Assembly (NCBI RefSeq): GCF_003172875.1
Contig: NZ_QGKM01000043.1
Location: 34,026-98,025, forward strand
DNA from: Leucothrix pacifica
Lineage (GTDB): Bacteria; Pseudomonadota; Gammaproteobacteria; Thiotrichales; Thiotrichaceae
Direction of reading: 5' to 3'
Length of the DNA stretch: 64,000 nucleotides
A program made the position numbers and the translations under genes. Under the pieces are notes generated by a model. It had not been told where the DNA came from, searched no databases, and was given only the letters and a program-made list of their open reading frames with translations. Shown piece after piece: positions 24,569 to 34,542 of this stretch; position 1 is the stretch's first letter; the number at the start of each line of letters is the position of its first letter.

Positions 24569-27195
24569 GCTGAAGCCTCCTGATTAGTCGTCGATACCGG
24601 CACGATTTTTTCAGCTCTGCGACGCTGTAATAAAGCAACACCCACAAGCGCTAATAATGCAGGAATAAAGACTAACTCTTTAGGTAGTTGTGATGCCGGT
24701 GCCGATATGGTTTTAATCTGCACAGGGTCATCACCATAGAAGTCAAAACCTTCGAGTTGCTTCACAAACGGTGAGCTAAATGATGGTTCATCCATTTTCA
24801 CGATGTCACCTTCCGGTACTAACAGCAGACCTGTATCTGCTAATCGCTCGGTACCACTCTTCTCGTCTTTTACGCTAACAACGATCGTGGTGTCTTTTAT
24901 CTCACCTGTATCAAAGTCAGGTCCGGAAACAACAACCCGCAAGTCTTGACCAGGTTCTGCGTTCGCTAGAGCCTGTTCAAACTGAGACGCAGCTACCGTT
25001 TCAAATGGTGGTTGAATCTTATTCATCACGAAGTCAGGACGGAACAAGGCGAATGCGATCAATACCAGTGCGATGCTTTCATAGATACGACTCTTAGTGA
25101 TAAACCAGCCCATCGTTCCGGCGGTAAATACCAGGATCGCAATTGAGGAGATCACAAAAATTAAGATGCCTTTTGCAAAGCCTACATCAATCAATAGTAA
25201 GTCGGTGTTGAAGATAAACACGAACGGCAAGGCGATTGTTCTAAGTGAATAGAAGAATGCCACAAAACCAGTTTTAATCGCGTCACCACCGGATACAGCA
25301 GCCGCCGCAAAACTCGCGAGTCCAACAGGCGGCGTCACATCGGCCATGATTCCAAAGTAGAATACAAACAGATGCACGGCAATTAGCGGCACAATCAAAC
25401 CTGACTGTGCGCCAAGCTCAACTACAACACCTGCCATTAACGATGACACCACAATGTAGTTCGCAGTGGTCGGTAGCCCCATACCAAGGATCAGACTTAA
25501 CAAGCCCACCATGACTAACATGAGAATCAAATTTCCACCGGACAAGAACTCAACAAGGTCAGCCATAACTTGACCAACACCAGTTAGCGTCACGGTACCG
25601 ACGATTACACCCGCAGTTGCAGTCGCCAGACCGATACCGATCATATTGCGTGAGCCGTCAATCATGCCTTCGAGAAGATCGCCAACACCCAGTTTAAAGG
25701 CTGAGACCATCTCACTACCGCCACGGAACATCGCCTTAAGAGGACGCTGTGTGAGCAGTATGACGAACAGCAATGCCGTTGCCCAGAATGCCGACAGTCC
25801 CGGAGACTTTTGCTCAATCATCAGGAAGTAGACCAGCACCACGATTGGGAGTAGGTAGTAGAGACCTGCTTTATAAATCTCTGCCACTACCGGTAGCTCA
25901 ACCTTCTCTGCATTAGGGTCATCTGGCTCTAAATCAGGCACTCGTGAGGCAACCCATAGCAGGACAATGTACGCCACACCAACCAGACCAGATAACAGTA
26001 GACCAGAGTTTTCAGGGAATGCTGAGGTTATCCATTGCACGGGGTATTTGACCCCATAACACAGCGCGGCGAAACCGATAAAGAACCCGGCCATACCACC
26101 AATCGTACGTCCCATCGAAACAACACGGTTGCCCAGTGTTGGCATATTGGTTTTGACCGCTTCTAAGTGAACGATGTAAACCAGTGCGATATAGGAAATA
26201 GCCGCAGGCAGGAAGGCGTGTGTGATAACTTCCAGATAGGAAATCCCCACGTATTCAACCATCAGGAAGGCCGCTGCTCCCATTACCGGAGGCATAATTT
26301 GTCCGTTAACGGAACTGGCCACCTCCACAGCGCCGGCTTTTTCGGAGGTAAAGCCCACCCGTTTCATTAGCGGTATGGTAAAGGTACCGGTGGTGACCAC
26401 GTTTGCGATGGATGATCCTGAGATCAGTCCTGTCGCTGCAGAACCCACAACTGCCGCTTTTGCCGGACCACCGCGCAGGTGTCCCAGTGCGCCAAACGCC
26501 ATCTTAATGAAGTAGTTACCGGCCCCTGCTTTATCAAGCAATGCACCAAATAATACGAATAGGAATACAAACTTGGTCGATACCCCGAGTGCAATACCGA
26601 ATACACCTTCAGAAGTGATCCACATATGACTCATGGCTTTCTTCAGTGACGCGCCTTTCCAGCGAATGACATCGGGTACCCACTCTGATGAACCAAAGAA
26701 TACATAGGCTAAGAAGATCGTGGCAATGATCGCCATCGCCGGGCCCAGTGCTCGACGAGCCGCTTCAAACAGGAGCAGTAGACCAGCGAGCGCGACCCAT
26801 TTATCAACATCATCAGCTAAACCACCTGAGGCAACAATCTTTTCATAAAAGATGAAACCGTAGAGCGCAATAAAAGAGCCGGCAAATGCCATGATCCAGT
26901 CCGCAATGGGAATGTAATGACGAGGACTTGATTTGAGTGCGGGGTAAGCCATGAAGGCCAGGAATATTGCGAATGCTAAGTGAATCTGGCGAGAGTTGTT
27001 GATGAGATCGCCGGGTAAAATATTGTTAGACAGTGGTGATGCGAGAATGATTTGGAATACTGCCCAGATGATCGCGACAATTGCTAAAAATGTTCCTATT
27101 GAGCCTTTGGGTGATCTGGAACCCGTGTCGGAGGCAGCGACCAGTTCCTGGAGTTCCTCTTCGCTCAACGCATTATCTTTGGGACTAACAGACAT
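24565..27195 (-). CDS. TAXI-type TRAP transporter, fused 4TM/12TM permease
   Basis: An 876-residue polytopic protein joining the small (DctQ-like) and large (DctM-like) TRAP subunits. Signature blocks: GSAATGLISGSSIANVVTTGTFTIPLMKRVGFT, MPPVMGAAAFLMVEYVGISY, LGMGLPTTANYIVVSSLMAG and ADVTPPVGLASFAAAAVSGG. It uses an ion gradient to import the solute delivered by the TAXI binding protein. The last ~170 residues include an unusual soluble stretch (residues about 735-840, FDTGEIKDTTIVVSV...) before a final helix, longer than in the second system at 47314. Substrate unknown; TAXI proteins often take dicarboxylates or glutamate. Confidence 0.92.
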   Translation of the reverse strand: MSVSPKDNALSEEELQELVAASDTGSRSPKGSIGTFLAIVAIIWAVFQIILASPLSNNILPGDLINNSRQIHLAFAIFLAFMAYPALKSSPRHYIPIADWIMAFAGSFIALYGFIFYEKIVASGGLADDVDKWVALAGLLLLFEAARRALGPAMAIIATIFLAYVFFGSSEWVPDVIRWKGASLKKAMSHMWITSEGVFGIALGVSTKFVFLFVLFGALLDKAGAGNYFIKMAFGALGHLRGGPAKAAVVGSAATGLISGSSIANVVTTGTFTIPLMKRVGFTSEKAGAVEVASSVNGQIMPPVMGAAAFLMVEYVGISYLEVITHAFLPAAISYIALVYIVHLEAVKTNMPTLGNRVVSMGRTIGGMAGFFIGFAALCYGVKYPVQWITSAFPENSGLLLSGLVGVAYIVLLWVASRVPDLEPDDPNAEKVELPVVAEIYKAGLYYLLPIVVLVYFLMIEQKSPGLSAFWATALLFVILLTQRPLKAMFRGGSEMVSAFKLGVGDLLEGMIDGSRNMIGIGLATATAGVIVGTVTLTGVGQVMADLVEFLSGGNLILMLVMVGLLSLILGMGLPTTANYIVVSSLMAGVVVELGAQSGLIVPLIAVHLFVFYFGIMADVTPPVGLASFAAAAVSGGDAIKTGFVAFFYSLRTIALPFVFIFNTDLLLIDVGFAKGILIFVISSIAILVFTAGTMGWFITKSRIYESIALVLIAFALFRPDFVMNKIQPPFETVAASQFEQALANAEPGQDLRVVVSGPDFDTGEIKDTTIVVSVKDEKSGTERLADTGLLLVPEGDIVKMDEPSFSSPFVKQLEGFDFYGDDPVQIKTISAPASQLPKELVFIPALLALVGVALLQRRRAEKIVPVSTTNQEASA

Positions 27196-27264
27196 AGTTC
27201 TCTCCCTTGAAATAGCTAGAATTTAATAACCAATATGACCTTTCAAATTATTAAATGAGAAAAA

Positions 27265-27293
27265 ATTAAGGGGCACCGATAGCGCCCCTTAAT
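27265..27293 (-). terminator. Terminator between TAXI binding-protein and permease genes
   Basis: ATTAAGGGGC (27265-27274) and GCCCCTTAAT (27284-27293) form a perfect ten-pair stem with a 9-base loop. On the minus strand it is followed by TTTTTC, a full intrinsic terminator. It lies between the binding-protein gene and the permease gene, so partial read-through would give more binding protein than permease. Confidence 0.8.
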
Positions 27294-27311
27294 CTCGTAG
27301 GGGATGTTTCT

Positions 27312-28274
27312 TTACTCGATCAAACCAGCTTCTTTGTAGTACTTAGCAGCACCTGCGTGTAGCGGTGCAGAAAGACTAGCTGTCGCCATGTTCTTTGGCT
27401 CCAGGTTAGCAAATGCCGGGTGTAGCTTTTTAAATGCGTCGATGTTTTCCATGACCGACTTAACAACTGTGTATACCGCTTCTTCAGAAACGTCAGCAGA
27501 CGTTACGAAGGTTGCACCAACACCAAATGTCTGTGTGTCTTCATCACTACCACGGTACATTTTGCCCGGAATAGTCGCTGTACGGTAGAACGGGTTATCA
27601 TCAACCAGCTTAGTGACCGCATCGCCGTCAACTGTCACTAGTACAGAATCACAAGCAGTCGTTGCTTCCTGAATAGAACCTGATGGATGACCAACCGTGT
27701 AAACCATTGCGTCGATTTGGTTATCACATAGCGCAGCAGACTGCTCAGCAGGCTTTAACTCTGTCGCTAGTTTAAAGTCATCTGTTGTCATGCCTTTAGC
27801 TTCAAGCAGTACTTCCATAGTTCCACGCTGGCCTGAACCAGGGTTACCGATGTTGACTCGCTTACCTTTCAGGTCATCAAAGTTTTTGATGCCTGCATCC
27901 GCACGTGCAACGACTGTGAACGGCTCTGGGTGAACAGAGAATACAGAGCGCAGCTTTTCAAACTTACCTGCATCTTTAAACTTAGAAGTACCGTTGTATG
28001 CGTGATACTGCCAGTCAGACTGTGCCACACCGAACTCTAGCTCGCCTTCGCGGATTGTGTTGATGTTGTAGACTGATCCACCTGTTGACTCAACAGAACA
28101 GCGGATACCGTGTTCCTTACGGCCCTTGTTGACTAAGCGGCAAATTGCACCACCTGTAGGGTAGTAAACACCAGTTACACCACCAGTACCGATAGTAATA
28201 AATTCTTCTGCATGTACAGCAGCGGGTGCTGCAACAGCAAGTGTTAGCAATGAAGCTGAAAGAATCTTTAGCAT
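27312..28274 (-). CDS. TAXI-family TRAP solute-binding protein
   Basis: About 320 residues with a signal peptide ([13 protein letters not shown], cut near residue 23). The mature start [25 protein letters not shown] is the TAXI family hallmark, and [25 protein letters not shown] follows. The ATG at 28274 has GGTGGAG upstream; an upstream GTG at 28286 is less likely. It captures the solute in the periplasm for the permease at 24565. It is divergent from a Cache/PAS histidine kinase that probably controls it. Confidence 0.92.
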   Translation of the reverse strand: MLKILSASLLTLAVAAPAAVHAEEFITIGTGGVTGVYYPTGGAICRLVNKGRKEHGIRCSVESTGGSVYNINTIREGELEFGVAQSDWQYHAYNGTSKFKDAGKFEKLRSVFSVHPEPFTVVARADAGIKNFDDLKGKRVNIGNPGSGQRGTMEVLLEAKGMTTDDFKLATELKPAEQSAALCDNQIDAMVYTVGHPSGSIQEATTACDSVLVTVDGDAVTKLVDDNPFYRTATIPGKMYRGSDEDTQTFGVGATFVTSADVSEEAVYTVVKSVMENIDAFKKLHPAFANLEPKNMATASLSAPLHAGAAKYYKEAGLIE

Positions 28275-28457
28275 TGTTATCTCCACCTTTAGTTAAATGT
28301 TAGTAAGGTTATTGCGCCTATACCTTTTATCATAATTACATCCACTATTACTAATTACTATGCGCGTTTGCACTTAGGTAATGACGCGTATTTACCATGA
28401 TTGTAATTAAGCGGATAATTGATAATGATGCGCTATTGTTTTTATTGAGATCACTGA

Positions 28458-30791
28458 ATGAAGCTTTCTTTGGGTGTCATACTGGCAATCTACCTGACCG
28501 GACTTCAGTTGATTGCCGTCATATCAGTTGTACTCATCTCTTATGTCTCTTCTGAGAACGTATTGATCGATCACACTCGCTCACTATTAAGCGATACGGG
28601 TCATAATGTCATCGATCATTCCAAAGACTTTCTTGAGCCTGCCAGAAGCGCTGCTGAGCTGGCAAAGCGACTGACTGAAACAGATATCGTTGATCGTGAA
28701 AACGCTGATAGTTTAGAAAAACTCCTTTTCCAGCAATTGAAAACGACCTCACAGTTTTCCGGCATGTTCTACGGTGATGAGTCGGGCAATTTCGTGTATG
28801 TGATGCGCAGCGATGATGTCGCCGAGTACCGGACAAAAGTGGTGCGTACTTTTGCAACGGGACAGGAGGCCTCATTTGTTTGGCGAGACCCTGATTACAA
28901 CGTAGTGGAGCGTGAGGTTGACCCACTAGACGTCTTCGACCCAAGAACGCGTCCCTGGTATCGCAGCGCTAAAGAAAGCAAAGACTTCATCTGGACAGAC
29001 CCTTACATCTTCTTCTCATCGCAAAAGCCCGGCATCACCGCTGCAGTACCTGTCATGGAAGGTGATGGCACGGTCAGTGGCGTATTTGGTGTAGACATTG
29101 AAATCGAAGCGCTGTCTGACTTCTTAGCCCAGCTTAAAATTGGTCAAAACGGCGTGGCGATGATCCTTACCAGACAGGGTAATGTCATTGCGCACCCTAA
29201 TTCTGAATTGATCAAGGTAAAGAACAAAGAAGACACCCTTGAGTTTGTCAATATCACAGATATCAATGATGAGATCGTGCAGGCTGCTTTTGGTGAGCTG
29301 GCTCAGTCCGGCATTGCCTCGCTTGGGCAGGAGGCGCAGTCAGAGTTTGAGCATGATGGTTATGGTTATGTTTCCACCGTGATACCCGCTTATAACCAAG
29401 AACTACCTTGGGCTATTGCCATTTACGCACCGACTGAGGACTTTATTGGTGGCATAAAAGCCAATCGAATTCGTAATATCTGGATTGCGGTATTTATTGC
29501 CCTGATTACGGGATTGATTGGACTGAAAGTGGCTGACCGAATCAATCGGCCGGTACGTGATTTTGCGTCATTGGCGGTATTGTTATCCAGCGGTGAGGTG
29601 TCTACCTCTGACGATATTCCGGAGACTTATCGCGAATTAAAGCAAGCCAGCCAGACACTTTTAAATGAAGTAGTGCAGCGCAAAGCGTTCGAGCGTGAGT
29701 ACGGCGTGACTTTCGACTTAGCATCACGTGGGATGGCGCAAATTTCCCCAAATACCGGGCGCTTCATTCGCACCAATGCACATTTCAATGATATTTTGGG
29801 CTTTACTGCCAAAGAAATGCAGGGTATGAAGTTCTCCGATATCTTGCACCCGGATGATACGGACACTTACATATCATTCCAGTACGCGGTACATAAAAAC
29901 GTTGAGTACAATCAGGAGCGTCGATACCTACGCAAAGATGGCACTATTGCCTGGTTGCGGGTGAATGCGATTTTGATTCGTGATGAGGATGGTAAGCCGC
30001 TGCACACCGTTGCCACTATCGATGATGTAACCTCACTCAAACTCTCAGAAGAGAAAATCAATGAGCTTAGTCGTGAGTTATCGCACTTCTCGCGCATTAA
30101 TATGATGGGGCAAATGGCAACTGGTTTGGCGCATGAGTTGAACCAGCCGCTGACGGCGATTACGCAAAACGCAGATGCAGCACTTCTGACCGTTTCACAA
30201 AGTGCCAACCCCGATCCTGAACTGATTGAAATTCTGGAGGAGATGGAAGAGCAGGCACATCGTGGTGCGGACATTATTCGTGCATTGCGTGGTTTCATTC
30301 GCAAAGAAAAGGGGGATAGCGGTGCGTATGATCTCAACGAGTTAATCGAACAGACCTTATGTTTAGTCCACCCCGAAGCCAGTGTGCGAGGGATTAATAT
30401 TTTGTTCAAAGCTCAGGCATTGCCAAATGCTATAGGTAGTCGCGTGCAGGTTGCGCAGGTCATTGTGAATCTGCTGAGAAACGCCATAGAGGCGATTGTC
30501 GTTGCGGAGCTACCAACGAAGCGCATAGAGGTTAGAGCGGAAGCAAATAACGGTATGATAAAAGTCGCGGTAGAGGATACCGGATGTGGTGTTGATCCGG
30601 ATATCGACCTATTCACGCAGTTTGAAACCAGTAAGCAGGATGGAATGGGCTTGGGCTTGGCTTTCAGTCGTTCTATTATTGAGGCGAATGGTGGAAAATT
30701 ATGGTGCGAGCCGGAGACGGAACATAGTACGAAGTTCTGTTTTACGTTACCTGTTTTATCTATGAAGCAGTTGGAGAATGATAATGCCTGA
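28458..30791 (+). CDS. Sensor histidine kinase: dCache, PAS, HisKA, HATPase
   Basis: A 777-residue membrane kinase. Spans flank a periplasmic double-Cache domain (about 35-330; VFDPRTRPWYRSAKESKDFIWTDPY is the typical Cache turn). After the second span come a linker, a PAS domain (about 415-535, FNDILGFTAKEMQGMKFSDILHPDD), HisKA with GQMATGLAHELNQPLTAITQ and a HATPase ending GMGLGLAFSRSIIEANGG. Its position back to back with the TAXI binding protein suggests it senses the same solute. The regulator gene overlaps its stop. Confidence 0.9.
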   Translation: MKLSLGVILAIYLTGLQLIAVISVVLISYVSSENVLIDHTRSLLSDTGHNVIDHSKDFLEPARSAAELAKRLTETDIVDRENADSLEKLLFQQLKTTSQFSGMFYGDESGNFVYVMRSDDVAEYRTKVVRTFATGQEASFVWRDPDYNVVEREVDPLDVFDPRTRPWYRSAKESKDFIWTDPYIFFSSQKPGITAAVPVMEGDGTVSGVFGVDIEIEALSDFLAQLKIGQNGVAMILTRQGNVIAHPNSELIKVKNKEDTLEFVNITDINDEIVQAAFGELAQSGIASLGQEAQSEFEHDGYGYVSTVIPAYNQELPWAIAIYAPTEDFIGGIKANRIRNIWIAVFIALITGLIGLKVADRINRPVRDFASLAVLLSSGEVSTSDDIPETYRELKQASQTLLNEVVQRKAFEREYGVTFDLASRGMAQISPNTGRFIRTNAHFNDILGFTAKEMQGMKFSDILHPDDTDTYISFQYAVHKNVEYNQERRYLRKDGTIAWLRVNAILIRDEDGKPLHTVATIDDVTSLKLSEEKINELSRELSHFSRINMMGQMATGLAHELNQPLTAITQNADAALLTVSQSANPDPELIEILEEMEEQAHRGADIIRALRGFIRKEKGDSGAYDLNELIEQTLCLVHPEASVRGINILFKAQALPNAIGSRVQVAQVIVNLLRNAIEAIVVAELPTKRIEVRAEANNGMIKVAVEDTGCGVDPDIDLFTQFETSKQDGMGLGLAFSRSIIEANGGKLWCEPETEHSTKFCFTLPVLSMKQLENDNA

Positions 30792-31413
30792 TGAGCAGAA
30801 TTTGACGGTATTTGTGATAGACGACGATGACGATATTCGCTCGTCACTGTCCCGTGCCCTGGGTATACGTGGGTATCTGGTTGAGACATTTTCTTCTGCG
30901 CGTCAATTTCTTGATGAGTACGATAAAAATAAGTTGGGTTGCGTCATTTTGGATTATGGTATGCCGGATATGAATGGCTTGGAATTGCAGCAACATATGA
31001 AGCAGCAGGCTATCGATTTACCGATTATTTTTATTACAGGGCACGGCGGCATACCTGAGTCTGTTCGGGCGATTAAAGAGGGTGCGGTCGACTTTTTGGA
31101 GAAACCATTTCGCCAGAAAACCTTGGTTAATTGCATTGAAACGGCGTTTGGTACCTTGTTGGAAGTACAGCAATTGCAACAAAGCTACAGGCAACTGCAG
31201 AATAACTTTGACCGCTTGACCAATCGCGAGAAAGAAGTGGCGCAGTTTATTGTGTTAAATCCGTCCAGTACGTCGAGTAAAGATATTGGTCGTCATTTGG
31301 AAATCAGCCCACGTACCGTTGATCACCACAGAGCACGAGTGCTGGAAAAAATGGGGATGACATCGGTGACTGAGTTGGTGGACCAGTGTGTTAAAGCCGG
31401 GTTGTTTTTGTAG
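30784..31413 (+). CDS. FixJ/LuxR-type response regulator
   Basis: About 209 residues: receiver with DDDDD at 13-17, phospho-acceptor Asp57 in CVILDYGMPDMNG and Lys in FLEKPF, then a LuxR-type helix-turn-helix (LTNREKEVAQFIVLN, SSKDIGRHLEISPRTVDHHRARVLEKMG). The ATG at 30784 has GGAG seven bases upstream and overlaps the kinase stop by 8 bp; an ATG at 30778 is too close to the same site. It most likely drives transcription of the adjacent TAXI operon. Confidence 0.9.
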   Translation: MPDEQNLTVFVIDDDDDIRSSLSRALGIRGYLVETFSSARQFLDEYDKNKLGCVILDYGMPDMNGLELQQHMKQQAIDLPIIFITGHGGIPESVRAIKEGAVDFLEKPFRQKTLVNCIETAFGTLLEVQQLQQSYRQLQNNFDRLTNREKEVAQFIVLNPSSTSSKDIGRHLEISPRTVDHHRARVLEKMGMTSVTELVDQCVKAGLFL

Positions 31414-31901
31414 CCACCTCACCCCCCTAAGCATTCCGGCTTAGAAATAATTGCCATCACATATGGTTTGTCCACCTGTCCGATAGTTATTCAACTGTCG
31501 GATAAATATTCTCTATTCCATTGATTTGTGTTTTCGTTATCTGTAGACGAGGAATGCAAGAGGGGCGTCGAATTCTAAGATCTTTTTCCTAAACTGAACC
31601 GCTGCTTTCCAGATCGGGAAAACCATTTTAAATACCCCGATATTGGCAAAAATAATTAACATGCCGTTCATCGGGAAAACGGAGAATACTATTCAACTTC
31701 TAACGAAATGAATAAAAATAAAAGTTCAGAAGAGTAATAAAAACAGCCACATAACTGATAGTTAATGGCTATAAAACAAAAATAATAACGCTAATAAAAA
31801 ACTGACTGTGCGTGTGTTCGGAGCACTAAAGCAAACCCGGATTAACAAGACTTGATCTTAGGATGCGCCACAGTTAAAGCTAGTTCGGGGACTAGTATCA
31901 C
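31414..31901. promoter_or_regulatory. Long leader region before the secreted hydrolase gene
   Basis: Nearly 490 bp without a gene. TCCGATAGTT (31479-31488) and AACTGTCGGA (31493-31502) form a stem-loop with one mismatch, possibly the terminator of the regulator gene or an operator. An exact 11-base direct repeat ATCGGGAAAAC occurs at 31613-31623 and 31670-31680, 57 bp apart. The last 200 bp are very A/T-rich. No open frame is convincing. The length and the repeats suggest controlled expression of the gene at 31902. Confidence 0.5.
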
Positions 31902-33581
31902 ATGTATAAAAAATTCATTATTACCTTACTCCTGTGTGTCACATCCAGTGTAACTACCGTGTCTGCTGCCAACAAAACAGCTTCTATCGGTATCAATACC
32001 AATGAAGCGATGGATCTTGGAACCAGTATTCCATTTGTTGACCTTTTCAAGTTGTCCTTACCGTTTGAAGAGGCCCGACCTTGGTTAACTAAGGGGAAAA
32101 TTACCTATGATGCTAATGGCTGGCCAAAAGCGTTGAATAATGGAATAGCGGGGACACGCTTCGCCAGCCACATTCCTGTAAAGGCGTTGCCTACTGGTGA
32201 CTATACGGTTCTCTACGATGGTGAGGGCGTTCTGCAATATGGTGTCAGTGCAAAATTAGTTAGTCGCTCCAAAGGCAAAGACATTATTCGTTTGGTACCT
32301 ACCAAAAAAGGCGACATTAGCGCAACCATCAGCATTGTGAAGAGTAATCCGAGTAACTACCTACGCAATATTAAAATCCTGATGCCAGGTGGCGTATGTC
32401 ACCGAAATGTATTTAAGCGCGTGAATAACGCGAATGAATGCGGTGGTAAGCAATACCTGTCATTTGCTAAGTATCATAAAGAGCTAACGTTTAACCCTGA
32501 CTACCTGACCTTTATGAAAGACTTTAAGGTGCTGCGATTTATGAATATGTCAGGCATCACACGGAACCTGATGAGTTCATGGAATGAACGTGCAAAGCCT
32601 GAGGACGCTACTTGGGCGGGTGTCGAGGGTGTGCGTGGTGTGCCATTAGAGATCATGGTTGAGTTGGCCAATGTATTGAAAAGCGATGCATGGTTTACTT
32701 TGCCTCACAAAGCAGATAACTACTTTATTCATAAATACGCCCAATACGTTCACGAGAACCTGAAGCCGGGCCTTAAAGCTTACGTTGAGTACACCAACGA
32801 AGCGTGGAATGGTATTTTCCCGCAGGCGCATTATATGAAAGATAAGGGTCAGGCGATGAGACTAGACCCTAACCGAGACTATGCGGGTTATAAGTATTAC
32901 TCGAAACGCAGTGTTGAGATCTTCAAGATTTGGGAGAAGATCTATGGCAGTACAGATCGTCTGGTCCGGGTAATGGGCGGAATGACAGGTAATCTACGTT
33001 TGACCAAAATGATGCTGAATCACCAAGAGGCTTATCTGCACACGGATGCCTTGGCAATCGCGCCTTATTTTTACGCGTCACAGCCTGATACGAAACGCTT
33101 AAGAAGTGTGGACGCTGTTTTTAAAATACTTGAAGACCCTAACAATCCATACTCCATCAAAAACGTTCTGAGTTCGGTGAAGAACCAAGCCGAGCTAGCT
33201 GAACGTTATGGTGTTGACCTAGTGGCTTACGAAGGTGGACAGCATTTAGTGGCTTACAAGACTCATACCATGACCGAAGGTCCAAACCCATATTTGATAG
33301 AGGCGAACCGTGACCCTCGAATGGCTCAGCTGTACTTTCAGTTCTTGCGTGGCTGGAAACAAGCCGGTGGAAAACTATTCATCGCATTTTCAGCGCCTCG
33401 ACAACACTCATGGTTTGGTAGCTGGGGTATTAAAGAATACATAACGCAGCCAGCGCATGAAGCGCCAAAATATCGAGCGCTGATGCATTTTTCTAAATTG
33501 AATCGTTGCTGGTGGAAAGGGTGCTCAAACTATGGGCCGATTGTCCGACACGGAAAACCGATTCAGGTGGCTGCTCAATAA
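31902..33581 (+). CDS. Secreted glycoside-hydrolase-like protein
   Basis: A 559-residue protein with a signal peptide (LLLCVTSSVTTVSA, cut near 22). Residues about 25-160 form a beta-rich N-terminal domain; 195-550 look like a TIM-barrel glycosidase of clan A type. The likely acid/base Glu300 is in VEYTNEAWNG and the likely nucleophile Glu444 in LVAYEGGQHLV, the NE...E spacing seen in such enzymes. Cysteines near 166/180 (GVCHR, NECGG) and in the tail (NRCWWKGCSN) may pair. I cannot assign a GH family or substrate. It stands alone after a long leader. Confidence 0.6.
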   Translation: MYKKFIITLLLCVTSSVTTVSAANKTASIGINTNEAMDLGTSIPFVDLFKLSLPFEEARPWLTKGKITYDANGWPKALNNGIAGTRFASHIPVKALPTGDYTVLYDGEGVLQYGVSAKLVSRSKGKDIIRLVPTKKGDISATISIVKSNPSNYLRNIKILMPGGVCHRNVFKRVNNANECGGKQYLSFAKYHKELTFNPDYLTFMKDFKVLRFMNMSGITRNLMSSWNERAKPEDATWAGVEGVRGVPLEIMVELANVLKSDAWFTLPHKADNYFIHKYAQYVHENLKPGLKAYVEYTNEAWNGIFPQAHYMKDKGQAMRLDPNRDYAGYKYYSKRSVEIFKIWEKIYGSTDRLVRVMGGMTGNLRLTKMMLNHQEAYLHTDALAIAPYFYASQPDTKRLRSVDAVFKILEDPNNPYSIKNVLSSVKNQAELAERYGVDLVAYEGGQHLVAYKTHTMTEGPNPYLIEANRDPRMAQLYFQFLRGWKQAGGKLFIAFSAPRQHSWFGSWGIKEYITQPAHEAPKYRALMHFSKLNRCWWKGCSNYGPIVRHGKPIQVAAQ

Positions 33582-33641
33582 GATTAATAACTGATGTTAC
33601 GCATTAGAGACTAAAATAGATATTTGTATTAATTTGGGAAA

Positions 33642-33653
33642 AATATCGATATT
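33642..33653. promoter_or_regulatory. Palindrome AATATCGATATT upstream of the GntR gene
   Basis: A perfect 12-bp palindrome, about 100 bp before the GntR start. The identical sequence recurs at 34459-34470 after the gene. Two copies bracketing a regulator are best read as its operators, the first for autoregulation. Binding is inferred. Confidence 0.55.
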
Positions 33654-33755
33654 GTAGTATGTTAAACATTATAAGCATTAGAAAATTTAGAAATAAAAAG
33701 ACCTAAGTGGTATTTTGAGCCCCGAATTATCTTACGACTAGAGAATAACGCCCTT

Positions 33756-34433
33756 ATGCCTGAAACAATCGTCTCCGAGACTGGGTCATCACTGACCACT
33801 CAAGCCTTTCGGACCATCTACTCGATGATCATCCGTGGCGACCTAAAGCCTGGTGAAAAGCTAAAAATCGAGAGTTTGCGCAATACGTTGGGTGTAGGTG
33901 CTAGTCCACTGCGTGAGGCGCTAAGTCTTCTCACCGCAGAGCAGTTAATCGAGCGAATCGATCAACGTGGTTTCAGAGTTTCTCACATTAATTCCGAAGC
34001 TTTTGATGAGCTATTAAAGACCCGCTGCTGGCTCGAGGAGCTTGCCCTGCGCGAGTCTATAAGAACAAATGATACAGAGTGGGAGGAGCGCGTATTATTG
34101 GCTCACCACCGCCTCAAGCGGCCACCTCGCACATTAGAGGATGGTACGCTTAACTCAGAGTGGGAAGAAAACCACAAGGCGTTTCACATGAGTCTGTTAT
34201 CGGCGTGTGGCTCCTCGATACTGCTCAAAATCTGCGACCAGCTTTACGACCAGAACATCCGCTATCGCAATGTCTCCGGCATTTATGTTACCGCCGAGCG
34301 TAAGGTTGGCGATGAGCACAGTGCGATTCTCGACTATGTGTTAAAAGGCGATGAAGACAAAGCGGTGGACGAGCTAATTCACCACTATCGTAAAACCGGC
34401 AAGCTCTTATCTGATTTCCTGAAGAAGCAATAA
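33756..34433 (+). CDS. GntR-family (FCD) transcriptional regulator, MatR-like by position
   Basis: A 225-residue regulator. The winged helix spans about 15-80 (TIYSMIIRGDLKPGEKLKIESLRNTLGVGASPLREALSLL shortened here; key feature GASPLREAL). The C-terminal FCD helical domain has the metal ligands pattern with HKAFHMSLLSACGS and EHSAILDYVLKGDEDKAV. FCD regulators bind organic acids. It precedes remnants of malonyl-CoA decarboxylase and an intact malonyl-CoA synthetase gene, the order of mat (malonate) loci, so malonate control is likely but not proven. Confidence 0.85.
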   Translation: MPETIVSETGSSLTTQAFRTIYSMIIRGDLKPGEKLKIESLRNTLGVGASPLREALSLLTAEQLIERIDQRGFRVSHINSEAFDELLKTRCWLEELALRESIRTNDTEWEERVLLAHHRLKRPPRTLEDGTLNSEWEENHKAFHMSLLSACGSSILLKICDQLYDQNIRYRNVSGIYVTAERKVGDEHSAILDYVLKGDEDKAVDELIHHYRKTGKLLSDFLKKQ

Positions 34434-34458
34434 CTATACCTTCGCTTTTCTAACTTAA

Positions 34459-34470
34459 AATATCGATATT
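34459..34470. promoter_or_regulatory. Second AATATCGATATT palindrome
   Basis: Identical to the palindrome at 33642-33653 and 26 bp after the GntR stop. It lies where the promoter of the original downstream operon would be, ahead of the broken fumarylacetoacetase-family gene at 34543. Confidence 0.55.
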
Positions 34471-34542
34471 ATTATATTTAAGCAATAACATCGATTATTT
34501 TCGATGACTTCATTGTTTATAAATAATGAGAGTGGGGTCATC

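Noticed and set aside
28287..28457. A clear operator between the TAXI binding-protein gene and the kinase
   Set aside because: AATTACA/TGTAATT and ACGCGT-like repeats are visible but short and imperfect; not enough to call a site.
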